Shown: positions 49,003 to 62,296, counted from the stretch's first letter. The stretch: 64,000 nucleotides of DNA from Utricularia gibba (GCA_002189035.1 CM007989.1:496001-560000); one strand, 5' to 3'. Program-made: numbers and translations. Notes: a model not told the origin generated them from the letters alone.

Positions 49003-49334
49003 TTGTTTCAATTACAAAGATATGAGTCTAAAATGTACTTAGAATCTGCTTATGGGGGAAAAAAAAATGTTACAGTGGGTGTTGCTCATAGACTTGAAAA
49101 TTGAGAATCATGAGCGGGGAGCTGCCTTCGTCACTATAATCATTTAAAAGAGCAGGGTTTGTACAATACTGTGAAAATGGAATTCTAGGAACACAGATGG
49201 CAATTGCTGAATTCCTTAAATGATTAGTTCCAGTCACCCCGAAATATACTGTAAAGTTGACCTTCAACCATGCTGAACAACTATGGTAATATTAAATAAT
49301 TACTTTGGGTGAAACAATCACACATCTATCACAA
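49003..49334. other. Convergent 3' spacer
   Basis: 3' UTRs of the plastid-type gene (+) and the ET2-like gene (-). I see nothing else. Confidence 0.4.
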
Positions 49335-50459
49335 TCAAACTTTGGTCTGTCTTATTCTCCTTCCCTTGTGATCACAGCATCTTTTATTTCTTCCAACAGG
49401 TTTGTTTTGGCAATAAGCGCCATCTTCCAACAGGAATCCACATGTGTTACTACCACTGCAACAATGTTTGCCCATTTTTCTCTGTTTCATGTTTTCCTCC
49501 TCCGGGAAATAAAGGGATGGAATCAAGCTCGGATTGTCACTCTTTGCACCAGAAACGGTGGCATGGAATTCTGTCTCTTTATCCAACTTGAGCACGTAGC
49601 CATTGACTTTCATTCCCTTGTGCATTAGACATCTTTTCCTTCCCTTAACCGGTTGAGCTTTACAAATGGATCCCTTTCCCAAAGAAACTCCACAAATATC
49701 TGCTGGAGGATCATCACGACTACATTGCTGGACCCTCCTTATCCTGAATATCGTTGATGTATAACGGGTTTTACCCATATTATATGCATTAGGCTGGCTA
49801 GGCCTTATTTTGATTCCCACTTTCCTCCAATTCAAGTAAAAGGAAGTAGCTTTTTTTACGAGACGAGAAAACTTCGACGCATCTGCAAGGCAGTCAAGTT
49901 TCTTGCAGATATCACCATGGCGGCGTACACCGTTATTTCCCTTGTTCCAAGCATAATCAAATTTCTCCAACAACCGTTTCTCAGTCATCTCAGCATCCGT
50001 CTTGCTATTCATAGGAGCACACCTATAAACAATTGGAAAGCCTCTAGAGAATACATCTGTAAACAACCTAAGAGCCTTATCAGTAGATTCACATTCACAG
50101 TGGCTAGGTGCACTCTCCAAATGAGCACCATCCCTGCCATACCTCTGCAGCCTATTCCTCAAGTTATCAGCTTGACCAATATAAACACAAATTACAGAGC
50201 TAGAATGCAGTTTCCGTGCTCCCTTCCCCAATCGTGGGTGTGAAGTAGCTATTCCAAGCTCATAAACTCCAGAACAAGAAATCCAGTTTGGAAGGTTTTG
50301 TGTCCTGTACCGTTCAGCTCCTTCTTTCCCCTTCAAATGATCATCCCAGTCTGATTCTCCTATAAGAATTTTCCATGGAGAGAAAGCAGAGTCGTGCTTG
50401 GTTTGCTTGAAATCTTCTCTCCGGAGCCTGGTGCTGGTGGTTGCCGCTGGAACTCCCAT
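49335..50459 (-). CDS. EFFECTOR OF TRANSCRIPTION 2-like protein (GIY-YIG plus ET repeats)
   Basis: Plant-specific nuclear regulator with a UvrC-like GIY-YIG nuclease fold and zinc-binding ET repeats. The ET family is linked to gibberellin response and tissue differentiation. Single exon, 374 residues, start MGVPAATTSTRLRREDFKQT. The N-terminal KHDSAFSPWKILIGESDWDD region is typical of ET proteins. The GIY-YIG core is GVYELGIATS, then VICVYIGQADNLRNRLQRYG and RDGAHL. Two Cys-rich ET repeats follow: ICGVSLGKGSICKAQPVKGR with KRCLMHKG, and TCGFLLEDGAYCQNKPVGRN with KRCCDHKG. The tail is basic. Two repeats instead of more may reflect the ET1/ET2-like subfamily. The frame is intact. Confidence 0.9.
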   Translation of the reverse strand: MGVPAATTSTRLRREDFKQTKHDSAFSPWKILIGESDWDDHLKGKEGAERYRTQNLPNWISCSGVYELGIATSHPRLGKGARKLHSSSVICVYIGQADNLRNRLQRYGRDGAHLESAPSHCECESTDKALRLFTDVFSRGFPIVYRCAPMNSKTDAEMTEKRLLEKFDYAWNKGNNGVRRHGDICKKLDCLADASKFSRLVKKATSFYLNWRKVGIKIRPSQPNAYNMGKTRYTSTIFRIRRVQQCSRDDPPADICGVSLGKGSICKAQPVKGRKRCLMHKGMKVNGYVLKLDKETEFHATVSGAKSDNPSLIPSLYFPEEENMKQRKMGKHCCSGSNTCGFLLEDGAYCQNKPVGRNKRCCDHKGRRIRQTKV

Positions 50460-51288
50460 GCAAAGCAGTCTCGTGTCTTGTAAAAAATGTGAGATAAATA
50501 TATGCAGGTTAAAAAAAAGTATCCGTACTCAACGTTCCCTATATTTCCTTCTTCATCCCACACGCTGTCTCCAACGTCTGTATCTACAACAGGAACTCAA
50601 TAGATCAGTTCACATCTATAACCTCTCATACGGATCATCCGGGCGTAGACTATGCTACCACAATAGGCTGGATAGTGTAACTTCCCAATGAAAATTCAGC
50701 ATTTAAAGGTTTTTCCTGGATACACCCAGGAAGTAATGCAGTCCATCTTCCTCCGAAATGAAATAAAGATCGGGATCCATTCACTTGAGTTGCCTACGCT
50801 ATTCCTAACGAACTTCGGTAACAGATCAGCACTTGTATTATTTACCCCACTTCTCCATCGCAGATTCTATTTTACAGCACACGCTTTACTTCAAATCTGA
50901 AACTCACAGAATTGGTTCGATATAGCAGAGCATTCACCTGTGGTGTAAATTCAATAGGCAGAAACATACGGTTAATATCAGACGATGCAAGGTGTCCAAG
51001 GCAAATAACCTTTTTCAGAAGATCAAGGGAGGGGAGTTCTCATGACCGCAAGACGACGGCGGAGGAAACGAAAAACGCCTCCGGGAGCGGGACGAAGTTT
51101 TTTTTCCTTTTTCTATTTATTTTGTTACATATATTTTCTTGTAGTTTATTTCTTTAAAAATCGCTTTTTTTTTTTTTTCTATCCGCGGCCCGAAAGAGAA
51201 AAACCCTTGAGCCCACAACTGCTCCAATTTAAGGTTCCTCTTCTTGGGAAATTCTCAGCACTGCGCTGCGGCGGCTGCGACACCAACA
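50460..51288. other. Divergent region between the ET2-like and RPL15 genes
   Basis: Promoters of the ET2-like gene (-) and RPL15 (+). Near RPL15 it has a T-rich stretch (51100-51180) followed by GCGGCCCGAAAG at about 51184, typical of ribosomal-protein 5' regions. No gene is recognised. Confidence 0.4.
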
Positions 51289-52148
<860 letters not shown>

Positions 52149-52408
52149 TTTTCCTGAAGCTTTGTGGTTCTTTAGCCCCAAATTGATGTTGGTTTGCTGC
52201 TTTCAAGACTTCTATTATGCATTGCGTTGGTTTATCAAGAAAGATTTACCTTCCGGATGTGAGTGTATCAGAAAATGTTGTCACAAGTTTATATTGTGGA
52301 CATCTTTCATTTCAGTCTCATATAATTCCTATGCTCCGTTCACTGATCACACATCCAAAACTGTGATAAATACTGGAATCCAGTCAAGAGTAAATATTTA
52401 CTGAGTCT
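52149..52408. other. Convergent 3' spacer
   Basis: 3' UTRs of RPL15 (+) and the MnmG gene (-). The two coding regions end about 260 bases apart. Confidence 0.4.
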
Positions 52409-55400
52409 TCAGGTGTTTGTGGCTATCATTGGCTCTTGGGGCACATCTTTACGCGCATCACTAATAGCAGAGATGTCTTGGTGCCATTTTTTTTGTTCAA
52501 GTCTCCTCCGACGTGATTCTAGGATGATTAGGAGGGCGTTAATATCAGCAGGGCTGACACCACCAACTCTACTGGCTTGCCCTATTGTTTGTGGCCTCAC
52601 CTGAGAGTACAGAATGATATGGATTAGTAAATTCAGGTTACACCCATGGCTGTGTCCTAAACAACACACCTTCGTCAGTTTCTCCCTCGCTTCATTTGAC
52701 AAAGTTGTCATAGAATAGTAGTCAAGGTCGACCGGCAATTGTCTGTGTTGCTGCTGCGCCATCTGATAAGAGAAAAAAGTGTTCTCAGTGAGCTTTTATG
52801 TGAAGGCCATTTTTTTGAAGTACCTATGTTTCAGCAACAAGGTTTAAAAATGTTTGCTTTACCTGCTGGAGTTGAGTCTGCTGGCGTATGATGAAGCCTT
52901 CATACTTGATGTCAATTTCTATACACTCCTTGTCGATCCTGGTTAGTGCATCACTCCCATACCCATGCTTGTCAAGAATTCTATAATGTACATGTGGTTT
53001 CTTCAGTATACTTTCCAAAGTAGATGAATCCTTAACAGGTTGTCCAGAAACTTCTTCTATCTCAGCAACTAAATCTCCCGCTGACCGCAGTACAAGCACA
53101 CACTGTTAGTGTCAAGCTAAGCATCATGGGGTTATTTCAGATGTGAAAACCGACCTGAAATTTTGACAGTCTTGAGTCTTTTCTTCTCTTCTGCAATCCG
53201 GGCTTGCTTGTCTTGGTAAACTTGCCAACGGTTATCGTCTATCAGACCAACTTCTCGTCCAAGAGGTGTAAGGCGACTATCGGCATTGTCAGATCGGAGT
53301 AGAAGCCGGTGCTCAGAACGGCTTAAGATCAAGAAAGCAAACAACGGTTGCTTTGCTGCTGAGTTAATGATGAATGAAGCAATGAGAAAGGTTAAAGTTC
53401 AACCTTGTTAACATGCGGTAAGGTTCTCGAAGGTCCTTGGTAACCAGATCATCGATCAATGTTCCGATGTAGCTGCTTTCCCTCTCAAGAACAATGAGGG
53501 ATTTTCCATCTGCATGTCTAGCAGCATTTATCCCAGAAACAATCCCCTATGAGAAGAGTTCAAAGAGTTTAATCTAGATAAGATGGAATTTATGGCATAA
53601 GAACAAATTAATTACATGGGATTATCACCTGAGCAGCTGCTTCTTCATATCCCGTAGTTCCGTTTATTTGTCCAGAGAAGAAAAGACCCTCGATTTTTTT
53701 GGTCATTAGAGACCTGAAACACTGATACGCAGGTAGGAAATCATACTCCACTGCATAAGCAGGTCTCAGCATGGAGCAATTCTCAAGCCCAGGCAATGTT
53801 CTCAAGAGTTGAAGCTGCAATCTTTCAGGCAAACCTGTAGAAAACCCCTGTAAAATCCATCGGAAGAATATAAGTTTTGACAAGAGTATATTGGATCTGC
53901 GAAAATTTCATGGACCAAAGATCGAAAATGAGCAGCGGAAAAGAAGAATAGATGCGCATGTAAATGAGATTAAGACGCGAAAAAGCTTTATTTTTTCCCA
54001 AGAACCTGCACATAGAGATCAGGAACACTCCGGCCTTCTGGTTCTAGAAATATTTGATGAGACTCTTTATCCTGAAACCTCACAATCTGCATGGGAGTTG
54101 ATACGTATATGTAGCAAAGATTGCAATGTTGGAGATTGGCATATCATTGGTTTTCTGGGAATCTGCATTGCCAAATGAGTCAGCAAGCATTTCCTCACCT
54201 TATCCTCAATGGAAGGGCAATATCGGGGTCCCTTGGCTTCGACCCATCCTCCATAAGTAGGTGTTTCATGCAAATGGTCCTTAATTAACTGGTGTGTTTG
54301 CTTTGTGGTACGTGTAAGGTAGCAGCACATTTGCTCCCTTGTAATGTGGTACTTAGGATCAAAACTGAACCAGGTTACCTGCAAACATCAAATGAATGTA
54401 TGAGAATAGTGATGAACTTTTCCTGTACTAAAAAAATATTTCTGGGAACGTAGGATTCAGAAATTGCTAGCTTGTCTACTAAGTTCTAAGAATGGACGAA
54501 GGTGAAAATTTTGAAATGAATAAAAACTAACTAAATGATGTAAACAAAGGAAAAGGCTTTAAACTATCAGTAAGGATGACAGTACGACCTCTTCATCTCC
54601 ATGTTGAGGCTCCAAACCGGAGAAATCTACTGTACGACTATCTACTCGTGCAGGTGTTCCAGTTTTCAATTGCCCAGCCTCAAACCCAAATCTCTGCAAA
54701 TTTTCTGTAAGTCCATGAGAAGCTGACTCCCCAGCCCGCCCTGCTGGCATGGCAGTCCTACCAACCCAAATTTTCCCACTCATGAAAGTCCCAGTGGTGA
54801 GCACCACCGAAGGGGCATAGAAGTTCATGCCAAAAAACGTATGTACTCCTTCGACATTGTCATTCTTTCCCACCAAAATTTCAGTTACCATGCCTTCCCT
54901 TATTGAAAGGTTTGGCGCACTAACAAAAGAAACAACATAAGTTAAAAGAAAAATAACAAATGAAGGCAAAGCAAGAAATTCAAGGGGCTGTTCGTAAGTG
55001 AAAATAGACACCCGCACCCTATCCGTTTGCCGGGTGTATTGATGGAACTTGCCTTTCCACAACCTTCTTCATTTCTGATGCATATTCCCTTTTATCAGTT
55101 TGAGCACGCAGTGCCCTAACAGCAGGACCCCTTGAGGCATTGAGAACTCTCTTTTGCAGATAGCATCTGAACCACAAGTAGCATACATCACGTACGAAGC
55201 TAAGCTTTCTTTCAACAAGAGAATGCCGTTCATTCAAATGATACACCCAATCCAAACTTAGATCCTTTGTCAAAAAAGATAATAAATACACCAAATCGCT
55301 TGAAACCGGTAACAGATTACAAAGCTATAGTAGCTTACTGGTCAAAGCACAATCAGAAGAAGGGGAGAAACAAAATAATATTTTTGAAACCTGAAGAAAA

Positions 55401-56291
55401 TGTGAAGTAGAAAAGCAAGCCGTTGAACCAATTAAAAATGTAAGAAACTTTGAAGTCGTACTTATCAGCCATCTTTCCAATTTCACCACCAAGGGCATCC
55501 ACTTCATGTACAAGTTGGGACTTTGCAGGGCCACCAACAGCAGGATTACAAGGCTGCATTCAACTCCATTTAGCACCGAAACAGAATGTGAATTTGAGCA
55601 CATCTCTTCAGAAATTGAAAGAATAGGGAAAAGGGTAGCTTTAGAATCCATCGAAGATGGGAGAACTGTATCTAATAAGACCCAAATGTCAAACCTGCCA
55701 AGCAATCCGGTCAATATTCAGAGTGAGTAGAAGAGTTTTTGCTCCTAAACGTGCAGATGCAAGAGCAGCTTCGCAGCCTGCATGCCCACCACCCACAACA
55801 ATCACATCATACCTCTCACCTTCTGCATCACTGCAATTATTCCAATCTGCATTATTAAGAAAGGATTTCTGAGTTCTGGATTACATTTACGAAGAATGGA
55901 TAATAGCGTGGCGACCGCAACACTCAAAGAGGGCAGGCAATTAATCACCCTTCAACTGGGTGAACAGTAACAGCGCAGAACAAAATACTCGATGAGGGAG
56001 GGTAATTCCAAAAACTAAAGAGGCCAACATCTGGAAACTCAACGGAAAGATGTTCCACATAATGTCATCAACAGTATCCATCACACCTTGTGTAGAACAA
56101 ACCAAAACAGGGGACCGAAGACACGGGGAGCGTGAGAGAGGGCGGGATAATCCACAGCACCAGCGACGGGCGCGACGAGCATCAACCACATGGCGGCGCG
56201 TACCATCAAAAAACCAACCAGTTGAACGCCGACGGCAAATAGGAAATTGCGCCGTGAACCTTGTCACATGCAGGCACAACGTGGACGCCAT
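52409..56291 (-). CDS. Organellar tRNA uridine modification enzyme MnmG/GidA
   Basis: FAD-dependent MnmG/GidA homologue that, with MnmE, installs the carboxymethylaminomethyl group on wobble U34 of organellar tRNAs. Many exons. The start [20 protein letters not shown], with many Arg and no acidic residues early, looks like a mitochondrial or plastid transit peptide. Next is the FAD dinucleotide fold [20 protein letters not shown] (about 55690-55835). Conserved blocks follow: [88 protein letters not shown] and [17 protein letters not shown]. The C-terminal domain ends [20 protein letters not shown], then [11 protein letters not shown]. All hallmark blocks of the family are seen and I found no clear frame break. 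Confidence 0.9.
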
Positions 56292-56914
56292 TCGTTAATC
56301 TGAAAATCTAAAAGCTTGAATCAGAAACCACACACAGTGCCACTGATTGGTCCAGTGCCATGAAAACCTGACACGGAGAAGGAATTCGGGCGTGAAATCA
56401 AAGATTTCCGGTTCACGTCATCCAACGGATACGAATCTTGGACAAGGTAAGGTCTTCTCCGTTCGCAATGGGCCAAATTCAGGTCTCTTTCTCTAGTCTT
56501 CGACGGCCCAACACAGAGACGTTAAAACCACCCACGGCCCAATCCCATAATACATTTTTTGAAATAATCATTATTTTTATGTCAACTTTAATACTGAAAA
56601 CAAAAAATTAATTACTAAAAAAGCAACATGATTTATTTTTTTTAATTATAAATAATTTTAAAATGAAAAATAAATATCGAATTCAAAACCCTATATATAG
56701 ATGAGGCATTTTACGGACGAGAGACACAGACACGCCTTATTTTATTTTTGGTCTCGAATCCGTATTGGACGCGCCTCCGACGCTCCTTTTCTTTTTTCCG
56801 GGCCACGAGGCTGCAGACGTCGCAGACGAAGACAAACAAGAACAACTGTTGTTTCATTGAATGAATGAAACCTGCCGCCATGTTCACTTTCACAAGAGCT
56901 GGAAGCTGGAGTTA
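56292..56914. other. MnmG promoter and TLC gene 3' region
   Basis: About 620 bases between two minus-strand genes. The half next to MnmG holds GGCCCA/TGGGCC motifs (listed separately). An AT-rich block lies at 56555-56750. Near 56700-56890 the sequence presumably belongs to the TLC gene's 3' UTR. I see no other gene. Confidence 0.4.
56468..56546. promoter_or_regulatory. Site II-type motifs upstream of the MnmG gene
   Basis: Three motifs, ATGGGCCAAA, CGGCCCAAC and CGGCCCAATC, occur within about 80 bases, some 180-250 bases upstream of the MnmG start. The type and distance match those at LTN1. Function is inferred. Confidence 0.5.
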
Positions 56915-58836
56915 CTATTGACTGTGTTTGGCCCTGACCAGAGTTTTCACCATTCCCTTGGCAATTTTAGCGAACCAGAAGATGTTCATCGCCGCTATAA
57001 CTGGGGAGCGCACAGCAACGTGTAGAAACATATGGGGAAGACTCGTTTCACCTGGAAAAAACAAAGGCACCACCTTCAACATCAACACATAGGAGCAGCT
57101 TCTGAAATCACTTGCGGTGAGAGTTCACTACACCTGATCAAAATTGGTATAGATGTGCCAAAAGAGGTAGATGAATAGAATGATCCTTGCCGCCTGAAGA
57201 TTGAAAAGTTTGTTGAAGCTCTGAAAGGGCATATGATAGATATTACTGAGGTGGTTCGTGTTTATGATGATCATACCAGCCAGCCAATGAACAAAGCTAC
57301 GCCATTCCAGATATAAATTTTTGAATTCTTGAGGCCAGCAGTATCAAGGTACCTGCGTTAGTTGCAGAAAAGTATAAATGTGCTGCAGATCTAACTACGG
57401 TTGTCTTCCATATGGGGGTCCCAATGGAATGCTGGAAAACCGAAATGGGAGAGGGGGATACCAGTGAAGAGCATACTCACCATCTCAAGTTAACAAATGG
57501 GGTCGTAGCTTCAGTGAAGAGAACCATCATTGTGTAAATGTGCGCTTGACTGAGTACAAGTGCTTGGGTTATTGAGAACAATGCCAGTCCGTGGTGTATG
57601 ATCTATGAAAACACCAAGTACGTAAGTTGGTACCATATATCTGCATGGACAACTAAACTGAGGAACCAAATTGCTATGATGTTGAGTTTTAGATGCATAT
57701 ACTTACATATTCCGAGCCACCTAAAGCAGGATAATAATAGAGAATCATGGCCAAGTCTGATATGAAGTACCCTATGGAAAACTGCGCTAACAGATTAGAT
57801 CAGAATGAGGATACTGCTGTACACTTGCCAAGTCAACTATGCGGGCAATTATATTGACATACCCCAAATATGGTCTCAGACAAGATAGAAGTTTTGAAGA
57901 TTGCAGATTCGTGCTGCGAATCCTTAAAAAGGCCTGAAGCAAGGAGATACAGGCAGCCAGTTGCCACAACAATGGCATGGAATGTGGAGAATCCCCTGCA
58001 TCATATACATGAAAAGGCATAACGAGTTTGTATATAATTACCAGTGGTCAACAATGTGGTTTTCACATAGCGAAAGCAAGAATAAGGAAAGAATACTACC
58101 TGTTATTCCACTCTATTCTCTGTTTAATGGCAAGTTTGCTGTATCCCTTCACAAATGCAGCACTGATTGTACTTGTTAAATCATAGACCTTTGGTTCAGC
58201 AACAAAATAAGGTTTTATGAATACAATTTAAACTGAAGCAGCAATGCTATGACAATACTAATTGCATTCAGATTATATACATGAGAACAATAACTTTGAT
58301 ATGGAACCGTAGGCTCATCGTAACAACAAAAAAATGAGTGCTAAGGAATTATTCCAGAAATATCATGTATTCTGAAGAATGGAGAATGCGAGGTTAAGAA
58401 AATCCTTGTCAACGAAAATCATAGGATGAAACTGCAAGAATAAGGATGAATATGCATTCGCTGAAAAAAAAAAGATGAGCTCGTAGAACATGTAGCCGAT
58501 AAGATGTTTTTGCAAATATCACAAGACTAACATACTCCAAAACGTCGATCAACCAGAGACAGAAAACAAGAGATCTTAATGATGACAATACCGAAGAAAC
58601 AACATATTTACAAATTCAGCTACTCTACAGAAATAAAAAAAATTCCTGAAACGCCTGCATGCGCATCAAAGTATAAGGATCCATTCTGATCATACCAGCA
58701 CGGGGAAAAAAAAGTTAATAAATGGGGGTGGGAGGAGGTGCAGGCTCACAATTTTGCAAGTCAAGATGCCGGCCAAAACCGATGAACCCCAGCGGATTTC
58801 TTTGGCTGGAGAATCAATATTCATACCCAACAGCAT
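56915..58836 (-). CDS. TLC-domain membrane protein (TLCD4/TMEM56-like), one base missing in the last exon
   Basis: A polytopic membrane protein with a TRAM-LAG1-CLN8 domain, probably endomembrane lipid-related. Eight exons, all with GT-AG introns: 58836-58750, 58188-58100, 57995-57863, 57781-57707, 57602-57481, 57352-57277, 57193-57134 and 57051-56915. Start MLLGMNIDSPAKEIRWGSSV. Conserved pieces in order: LAGILTCKIVYDLTSTISAA, IEWNNRGFSTFHAIVVATGC, FSIGYFISDLAMILYYYPAL, YTMMVLFTEATTPFVNLRWY, LDTAGLKNSKIYIWNGVALF and ARIILFIYLFWHIYTNFDQV. The last exon begins VKRVFPICFYT and needs one base near 57018 to continue AVRSPVIAAMNIFWFAKIAK. With it the exons total exactly 259 codons. Members of this group lack the ceramide-synthase motif. 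No short ORF finder would show this gene well because its exons are small. Confidence 0.85.
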
Positions 58837-60130
58837 GGCCTCCCGGTGTCCCTGCAAAAGTGCGCCGGTAAGGAAAACCCACAAAACGACAACAAAATCA
58901 TAGGTTTCATAAGGTCATCCAAATTCTCACTCGAAGCATCCGTCACAAACAAACACAGCTAAGGGTACTAAAAAGGCAGTGTAAATTTGACCCCGAAATA
59001 TCATGATTGCGAAAGTCACGATTCTTGGCCCCCACACCCCAGCCAACAAAAAAACAAAAAGGACCCGTTTATAAATAAATATCTGATTTCTTTATCTTCC
59101 TTCTGTTAATTCATGATCGGTTAACAGCTTGCAAAATCATCGATGAAATGTATCACAAATCCCAGGATCATCTGAGGTGGCGAAGTTGATCTAAATCAGC
59201 CACAACACTTGATGACAAAAGAGGAATAATGATCATAGGATTTTAAAAGATTCAATCATTCAAGCAGCGGTGTGCTGTATGGCCCTTGCACACAGGTTCT
59301 CCGACAGCATTCAATATCCAAACAGTCGCCAGACGCTTTCTTTTTTGGAGGGGAAAAAAGATTGAAGGTAGGGTTGACAACACTGAATTAACTTCTAAAC
59401 GGAAATCCAATTTAAATAAATTCCCTACCTGAGAAACCCAATCGCCGGTTCCAACCGCCGGAGACACCGGGAATGATGATGAATCCAACGGTGGAGATGA
59501 AAATGAAAATGCAATGGTCCAAAACCATTGCGCTTCGAAAAATGGGCCTACCATGAGAGCGGGCTTGGTCTTCAATTTAAAAAATAAATAAATCAATCAA
59601 TACCAGAGAAACCCAAATTTTCGGCAACCGTCGGATATAAAAATTGATCCAACGGTGGAGATGAAAGTGAAACTGTATGGGTCCTAGACAGTTGGGCTTC
59701 AAAAATGGGCCTTCTGTGCTGTCATGGAGGAAAGAGTGATTGCGAATGTGCTGGAGCAAGTTTGACGAGGGCTTTGGGAATGTGACGGTTGATTCCTGAG
59801 TTCGCTGCTGAAAGCAAGTGATACTAATCGCATACCTTCTTGTCCGCAGTTGCAGTGCGTTTGAGGCGTAGCTGTATGTGTGCTGGATGGGTATGTTTAC
59901 AGAGGGTTCATTTTTTCTGCACTGGACTGCAAATGCTTGTTGATTTGAATCGTTGGTGGGGTCTTGAGTTTCATTTTCAGCATTATTGTTCAATTCCCAA
60001 GAAAAGCGCTTCTTGAAATTGTGGAAGTGGTTCTTTGTTGTTTGCTTCATTTACTTGTTGACGATTCATCTGTTTCTTTTCTGTTCTATGCGTCAGGAAC
60101 TTGGTTGACTTGTTATATTCTGTAGAATCG
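58837..60130. other. Divergent region between the TLC and oligoribonuclease genes
   Basis: 1.3 kb. It holds both promoters and an imperfect direct repeat of about 115-125 bases (listed separately), each copy with an AAAATGGGCCT motif. Minus-strand open frames here (59252-60050) arise mainly from this repeat and show no recognisable protein. Confidence 0.45.
59428..59715. repeat. Imperfect direct repeat of about 120 bp
   Basis: Copy A about 59428-59552 and copy B about 59602-59715. Both begin with (C)CTGAGAAACCCAA or CCAGAGAAACCCAA. They share GATCCAACGGTGGAGATGAAA, or near variants, and end in TTC(G)AAAAATGGGCCT. They are separated by about 50 AT-rich bases. Confidence 0.75.
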
Positions 60131-61783
60131 ATGGATAAGCTCTCGAATTCCTTTGCGTTGCTTGAACTCGATGTTGATGAGCAACGCCCCATTGGCGTAT
60201 CTGCGGATGGTTAGAAAGTTTGTGCTCGTTTAAATTTTTTTTTGTATCTTTCAATCTTCTAGCTGTCAAGCATGTAAGCCACTGGACGTGGTTTTTACCT
60301 GTATGACTTTGTAGACTTCCTTCTTATGTCATCTTCCTGAGGTGCGTAATTTATCTATGCTTTTGGTTTGAGTGGAGTTATCGATCATCTTTGGTGCTGT
60401 AGGTGATAAGCGTGCTGGTTTGCAGAATGGAGCATTTTCAGAAAAACAGGGAGAAGAAAAAGCAGTGGAACCATCTTCTGAGTACAAGATGCCCCTCGTG
60501 TGGATCGATCTGGAGATGACTGGTAAGACTCTATGCTCTGTTTACTTTTTCTTTGTTAAAGTATATTACGTATCTAGTAGCCTTGAGGCTCAGTATGAAA
60601 AAAGAGAAGTATGACTCATAATAGTGATTAATAGTGCACCCTCCTCGTTTTCACTGTTAGGCTTGAACGTCGAAGTTGACAGAATTCTAGAAATCGCGTG
60701 TGTGATCACTGATGGAAAACTAACCAAGACAATTGAAGTAAGGTCTTTCTCTTACTCTCATGTGTAGGTGCTATCCTTGGTGTTTGTCATGAGTTTATTG
60801 GAGCCAGTTCATTTCTTATCCTTCAAACAGGGTCCTGATTTAATAATACATCAATCAAGGGAATGCTTGGATCAGATGGGAGAATGGTGCCAAGAACATC
60901 ATGGAAAAAGTGGTGGGTTTCTTCTTTATTGTTTTTCATGGAACCTAAGAACATCTCAGCCAAAAAAATTGTAGTTGTTCAACCTGCTTGCATCAAAAGT
61001 TTTCTACAGATTTTGCTTTATTTGGGCCTAAAGTTGAATGTTTTTAGGCTTGACGGAGAAGGTTCTTTCCAGCACCTTATGTGAACAAGATGCTGAAATA
61101 CAGGTCGATAGACGACATCTGCAGGCTTAAATTATCCAGTTCTATTGTATTTATTGATCTTTTTGATGCAGGTTATTGAATTTGTTAAGGCACACGTTGG
61201 CACATTTACACCACATCTTGCAGGCAACTCCATCTATACGGACCTTCTATTTTTAAAGGTACGGATTTTTCATAATGTGAAAATGGAAATGTTGCCATTC
61301 TACGGAACGAAACAATCAATTCCGCAACGAAAAATGGATGTTGAAGTTCCTGATCTGAGTGTTGTCACTGTTATATGCCTATCCTTATTGTTTGTTTGAC
61401 TTGGATGACTATTTTCGCTCTCTTTTTTCATGCCAAGCCACAACCTACATATTTCCATTTTGCATCTCAGAAGCACATGCCAGATTTGGCTGCCCTTTTC
61501 AGCCACGTTCTTGTTGATGTAAGCAGCATAGGGGCACTGTGTATTCGATGGTTTCCCAAGGGTAACAACACTCTTCACTCTTGTTAGCAACAAGAATCAA
61601 TTCACTGTGCTCGACTTCTTCATCCACACTTTGATGCATCCTTTTTGTCTTTCAGACAAGAAGAAGGCTCCCCAAAAGGGAAACAGGCACCGAGCCATGG
61701 ACGACATCAAGGAAAGCATAGCAGAACTTAAATTCTACAAAGAGAACATCTTTAAGCCTTCCCCCAGGTCAAAGAGAAATTAG
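60131..61783 (+). CDS. Oligoribonuclease (DEDDh 3'-5' exoribonuclease, Orn/REXO2 type)
   Basis: Degrades short RNA oligonucleotides to mononucleotides; plant homologues act in organelles or cytosol. Eight exons: 60131-60209, 60403-60522, 60661-60737, 60831-60912, 61048-61103, 61172-61258, 61471-61561 and 61656-61783. They total exactly 239 codons plus stop with an intact frame. The start is [20 protein letters not shown], followed by a short low-similarity leader. The core begins [20 protein letters not shown], carrying the first Asp/Glu pair. It continues [20 protein letters not shown], then [20 protein letters not shown] with the third acidic residue and [36 protein letters not shown] holds the catalytic His and last Asp. 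Confidence 0.93.
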
Positions 61784-62296
61784 CATGGATTCTCCTGAAC
61801 GAAGTCACCAACCATCACCTGCTCCAGCTCCATGCACAAGGTTACTGCACTCAAAGCAGCGATTCCAAGAGCCACAAGTCTTGGCTGGTTTGATCCCGGT
61901 ACATTACTTTTGCTTTCATGAAAAGGCTGGTATGATGAGTACTGATGGTCTTGTTGGCCATTTTGTGGGAGCATCATCAAAGTTTGGTCTCCTTTCACAG
62001 AAGTTCATTTCTCCCAATCCCAAGCCTCTAGGTTTCTTGAACGCCTGATTTCAGATGCAGAGGAGCTCAACACATGGGACATACGACGAAAGCTTGCGTG
62101 ATAAGAATCAATAAGAAAAGGAAATTAATTAAAACTAATTTTCCATAATGATAAATACATGGGTCATGATTTTAAACGGCCAGCCAAAATAGTTACTGGG
62201 CTTAGGCCCAATAAGGTCTAGGCCCATAGAATGGGGTCTTGGACCGATCGCGCTTCTTTTCCATCCTCCATAAAATTACGAAAGCTGGAGAAAGTA
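61784..62296. other. Spacer between oligoribonuclease and the last gene
   Basis: The left part is the 3' UTR of the oligoribonuclease gene, with an open but unrecognised frame at 61785-62048. The right part carries site II-type motifs (TGGGCTTAGGCCCAAT at about 62198-62213 and TAGGCCCATAG at about 62218-62228), 70-100 bases upstream of the next start. I see no other gene. Confidence 0.5.

Noticed and set aside
56938-57600. Plus-strand pieces that looked like a decayed protein (for example FVEALKGHMIDITEVVRVYDDH)
   Set aside because: The minus strand explains the same bases as TLC-gene exons 5 to 8 with clean splice sites; the plus-strand reading is an antisense shadow.
59252-60050. Two minus-strand open frames with similar segments
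   Set aside because: The similarity comes from the 120-bp DNA repeat read in different frames; no conserved protein pattern.
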